DNA of 36,824 bases, from assembly GCA_026692885.1 (NCBI GenBank), contig JAPLNJ010001192.1:1-36824 (forward strand), in the 5' to 3' direction. Shown here one piece after another: positions 34,333 to 36,824 of the stretch (within the stretch, counting starts at the first letter, position 1; the number at the start of each line of letters is the position of its first letter). The notes below the pieces were generated by a model. That model had not been told where the DNA came from. It saw nothing but the letters and a program-made list of their open reading frames with translations, and did not search any database. Source of the stretch: Planctomycetota bacterium (GTDB lineage Bacteria > Planctomycetota > Planctomycetia > Pirellulales > Pirellulaceae). The translations under genes were made by a program, and so were the position numbers.

Positions 34333-36824
34333 TTACTGCGGCGACTTCGCGCCCAGTACCTTCTCTCGCCAGCGGCGCACGCTCATCACGTCGAAGCGTT
34401 CGCCATCGAAGATGATCTGCTTCACCGTGTTCCCGCCAGCGTGTTCGCGTTTGAGGTAGGCGCTCACGTCCATCCAGCGGATTTCGCCATCCGAGGTGCG
34501 AACGACCAACATGACGGCGTACGCCTGCTGCTGCCAGTAATCGGCCCAGCGCGGGTTCTTGATCTGAAACACTTCCGCGCCATCGCTCCGGCGTTTCTTG
34601 AGGTACGAGTCGCCGGACTTAAGTTGCACATACAACCGCTTGCCGGAGGCGTGACCCTGGTCGTCCTTGAACTCGATCTCGCCATCAATCCCGTGGTCGC
34701 TGTTTGTGTAGCCGCGATAGATCTGCCCGGCTTCGGCCACGATGGCGTAGGCGTGCCCGATCAGGATCAACTCACGGCTCTCGTTGTCCAGCACCGCCTG
34801 CCCTTCGAGTTGCAATTCGCGCACCTGCTCCTTGACCGCTGGCGACTCGAACTTCTCCTCGATCACATCGCGCAGGAGGATGGGCTTGCCGCAATCGGGA
34901 CAGAATACTTTCCCCTTGCCGCCGGGAGCCACCGCCTTGGCGATCTTCGCCTGATCGCCAAATGCCTGCCCGACGGCGTCGCACTTCTTGTTCCCGCAGA
35001 AATAGCGCCTCAGCCGGGCCACGTTTTGCGCGTGCTGCATCAGGTGATCATGCACGTACCGCAGGAACAGCACGCGGGAATTGGGATCCACGTCCGGTTC
35101 GAAATAGACCTCCAGCCGCGAGCTGCCCTCGGCCTCCCGTGTCAGGGTGAATCCCAGCTTCGTTCCCGTCTGCGTCTTGAAATCTGCGGCCGACTTCCAG
35201 AGGTTCGTGATATCAAACGCCAGCGTGTGATGCAGCCGCACCACCAACGTCGCGTAGATGTCGTCTGCGGGACCGTCGAAGCGATACGTCACCAGCACGC
35301 TGGGGTGAGTCGGCTGCTCCTTCCGCTCGCGCCGGAAGTAGCTGGGAAACGTCAGCATCGCCGAGCCTTCGCCAGACTGGCGCAGACACCACGCCCGGCT
35401 GATGAACGTCTCCAGCAGCGTGCGCAACACCACGGTCTCGTCTTCACACGGCAGGCGTTGGAAATCCTGATAGTCCAAGTCCCCAGCCAGCAATTCATCC
35501 TCGCGGATGCAGCACAGTTCCTGCGGATGCTTCCGGACCTTCCGCACCACGGCGGCAGCGTAGCGGCTGAGCACCTCCGGCCGCAGCAGGATGAAGCCGC
35601 CAAAGTCCAGCCGCTGGATCATGCCCGGCCCGGCCAGCAGGCCCACCACCGCCTCTAACTCCGCCAGTGCGAAATTCTCCCCGCGCAGCGTCAGCTCCAT
35701 TCGCTGCTTCAATTCGGCCAGGCGGATCAGGACCAGGCCGCTGTCGCGCAGGCTCAGGATTTCCTGCTTCAGCCGGTGATAGAGCGCGGGCGACGTGGTC
35801 TCCGGGATGCTCTGCCAATCGATGGCCCGCACGATCGCGTCGCGCAGTTGGTCGCAACCTTCTCCCGTCTTCGCGCTCGTGACATGCAGGGCGCCGCGGA
35901 AACCGCATTCCTGGATGAACTTCTCCATGCTGGCGGCGCTGACCACGAGGCCGCCACGATCAACGCGCGCAGCGGCGAGCAGCTTCGCAAATGGTTTTCG
36001 CGCCGCCTTCTGCAGGTCGCGGTCCCAATGTCCTAGCCCCTCGAAGGGATTCTCGTTCTGCGGGTTGAACACCAGCACGGCCGCCGCCGTGTCATCCATG
36101 AAGAGCTGGTGCACCAGCCGATAATCCACCTGTCCGGCAAAATCCCACAGCCAGATTTCCCGCTCCACGCCCGCTTTCTGGTTGTCGTGCTGCAACGGCC
36201 AATGCGTGGCCCAGGCCCCGTCGGTGGAAGGCAGCGGTTTGTCGTCCTGAACCTTGATACCATGGGCCAGGTAGTTCGAAAGTCCCGTCTTGCCCACGCC
36301 GCTCTCACCGACCAGCAGGACTTTGGCGTTCGTGTATTGCAGTTGGTCGGGTGCGGGCGGCAAAGCCTCTGCCGAAGGCTCGGGGGCCTGCTTCGGCGTA
36401 ACAATCGCGGATAGCTCCCAGACCCGCGCCACGCCATTGGCGGCCCCGGACAGGGCGTGTCGGCCGTCCGGACTCCACGCCACGCTCCAGACTCTGTCGG
36501 TGTGGCCTTCCAGCACGCGCAGGCAGCGGCCCGACTCCACCTCCCACAGCCGCACGGTCTGCTCCTCGGCCCCGGACAGGGCGTGCCGACCGTCTGGACT
36601 CCACGCCACGCTCCTGACGTAGTCGGTGTGGCCTTCCAGCACGCGCAGGCAGCGGCCCGACTCCACCTCCCACAGCCGCACGGTCTTGTCCGCGGCCCCG
36701 GACAGGGCGTGCCGTCCGTCCGGATTCCACGCCACGCTCAAGACTCTGGCGGTGTGGCCTACCAGCACGCACAGGCAGCGGCCCGACTCCACCTCCCACA
36801 GCCGCACGGTCTTGTCCGCGGCCC
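34333..36824 (-). CDS. WD40-ROC GTPase-zinc ribbon-DUF4365 protein, partial at the window edge
   Basis: The frame is open to the right edge (the leading codons read ADKTVRLWEV), so at least 830 residues of a longer protein are seen. Order: WD40 repeats (36413-36824); a ROC/Ras-like GTPase with P-loop GESGVGKT (36286-36309) and switch DFAGQ (36130-36144); a COR-like winged-helix region (for example LLAGPGMIQRLDFGGFILLR); a beta/alpha stretch; a zinc ribbon (C-x4-C near 34980-35000, CPDC near 34900); and a C-terminal DUF4365-like domain with D-x-G-I-D-G-E-I-E and YVQLKSG, ending near 34390. DUF4365 is related to restriction-type PD-(D/E)xK nucleases. A sensor-switch-effector protein of the intracellular defence type is inferred; no activity is proven. 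Confidence 0.85.
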   Translation of the reverse strand, partial: AADKTVRLWEVESGRCLCVLVGHTARVLSVAWNPDGRHALSGAADKTVRLWEVESGRCLRVLEGHTDYVRSVAWSPDGRHALSGAEEQTVRLWEVESGRCLRVLEGHTDRVWSVAWSPDGRHALSGAANGVARVWELSAIVTPKQAPEPSAEALPPAPDQLQYTNAKVLLVGESGVGKTGLSNYLAHGIKVQDDKPLPSTDGAWATHWPLQHDNQKAGVEREIWLWDFAGQVDYRLVHQLFMDDTAAAVLVFNPQNENPFEGLGHWDRDLQKAARKPFAKLLAAARVDRGGLVVSAASMEKFIQECGFRGALHVTSAKTGEGCDQLRDAIVRAIDWQSIPETTSPALYHRLKQEILSLRDSGLVLIRLAELKQRMELTLRGENFALAELEAVVGLLAGPGMIQRLDFGGFILLRPEVLSRYAAAVVRKVRKHPQELCCIREDELLAGDLDYQDFQRLPCEDETVVLRTLLETFISRAWCLRQSGEGSAMLTFPSYFRRERKEQPTHPSVLVTYRFDGPADDIYATLVVRLHHTLAFDITNLWKSAADFKTQTGTKLGFTLTREAEGSSRLEVYFEPDVDPNSRVLFLRYVHDHLMQHAQNVARLRRYFCGNKKCDAVGQAFGDQAKIAKAVAPGGKGKVFCPDCGKPILLRDVIEEKFESPAVKEQVRELQLEGQAVLDNESRELILIGHAYAIVAEAGQIYRGYTNSDHGIDGEIEFKDDQGHASGKRLYVQLKSGDSYLKKRRSDGAEVFQIKNPRWADYWQQQAYAVMLVVRTSDGEIRWMDVSAYLKREHAGGNTVKQIIFDGERFDVMSVRRWREKVLGAKSPQ
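36413..36824 (-). repeat. Near-identical WD40 repeats, 126-bp period
   Basis: Repeat units begin at 36449, 36575 and 36701 on the + strand numbering, spaced exactly 126 bp (42 codons). Each encodes SVAW[SN]PDGRHALSGA and T-V-R-L-W-E-V-E-S-G-R-C-L. Differences are concentrated in a few codons, such as ARVL, DYVR and DRVW. The array continues beyond the window. Confidence 0.9.

Noticed and set aside
34306..35658. Plus-strand open frame opposite the ROC-GTPase gene
   Set aside because: Antisense artefact; the P-loop, switch and zinc-ribbon motifs are on the minus strand.
36449..36824. Regular direct repeats that could suggest a CRISPR array
   Set aside because: The 126-bp units are fully coding WD40 repeats without short repeat/unique spacer alternation.
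1..36824. tRNA, rRNA, CRISPR arrays, intact insertion sequences or riboswitches
   Set aside because: None could be recognised on either strand; no transposase gene was found despite many palindromic repeats.

Overview
The window looks like a chromosomal segment of a planctomycete, probably Pirellulales-like. The evidence is high GC, large secreted multi-domain glycoside hydrolase-like proteins, a Tat-exported Gfo/Idh/MocA oxidoreductase, an FG-GAP/VCBS protein, paired formylglycine-generating-enzyme (FGE/SUMF1) fold proteins, and many palindromic intergenic repeats of the kind that in this phylum encode peptides such as SREGEAPAEP when they run into genes. The phylum call is from memory of such genomes, not from a search.

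Layout. 1-3.6 kb: a large palindromic repeat, the glycogen debranching enzyme glgX (+), then an HdeD-like membrane protein (-) whose 3' end is replaced by a repeat. 3.7-4.0 kb: a nested inverted-repeat element. 4.16-8.87 kb: a very large secreted glycoside-hydrolase-like protein that carries another repeat family in frame. 8.9-13.1 kb: a gene graveyard with a SPASM-domain tail, an intact Imm50-family immunity protein, two small unknown genes, and remnants of a caspase-associated protein, a DUF4279-like protein, an RNA ligase and an unnamed cysteine-containing protein. Several of these families come from conflict or phage biology.

13.4-19.5 kb: a tight + strand block made of a membrane-anchored S8 protease with six PASTA domains and two tandem FGE-fold proteins. 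Both FGE-fold proteins lack the catalytic cysteine pair, so they are more likely binding proteins than oxidases. 19.6-27.0 kb: an orphan gene fragment, two secreted glycosidase-like proteins and the Gfo/Idh/MocA protein, which read together as a polysaccharide or sugar-processing set. 27.3-30.6 kb: an 1103-residue helical-repeat protein with visibly lower GC, and a 93-residue convergent partner overlapping its stop. 30.9-32.0 kb: a frameshifted DUF559 nuclease and a small antitoxin-like gene whose stop codon is provided by a repeat. 32.1-34.1 kb: an FG-GAP/VCBS secreted protein. 34.15-34.32 kb: a two-layer perfect inverted repeat.

34.3 kb to the right edge (- strand, running off the window): near-identical WD40 repeats, a ROC-type GTPase, a COR-like region, a zinc ribbon and a C-terminal DUF4365 nuclease-like domain. 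This NLR-like sensor-switch-effector architecture is the best candidate for an undescribed defence or self-destruction system here. The second theme is repeat-driven gene remodelling: different palindromic families supply C-termini, stop codons or in-frame linkers to at least three genes.
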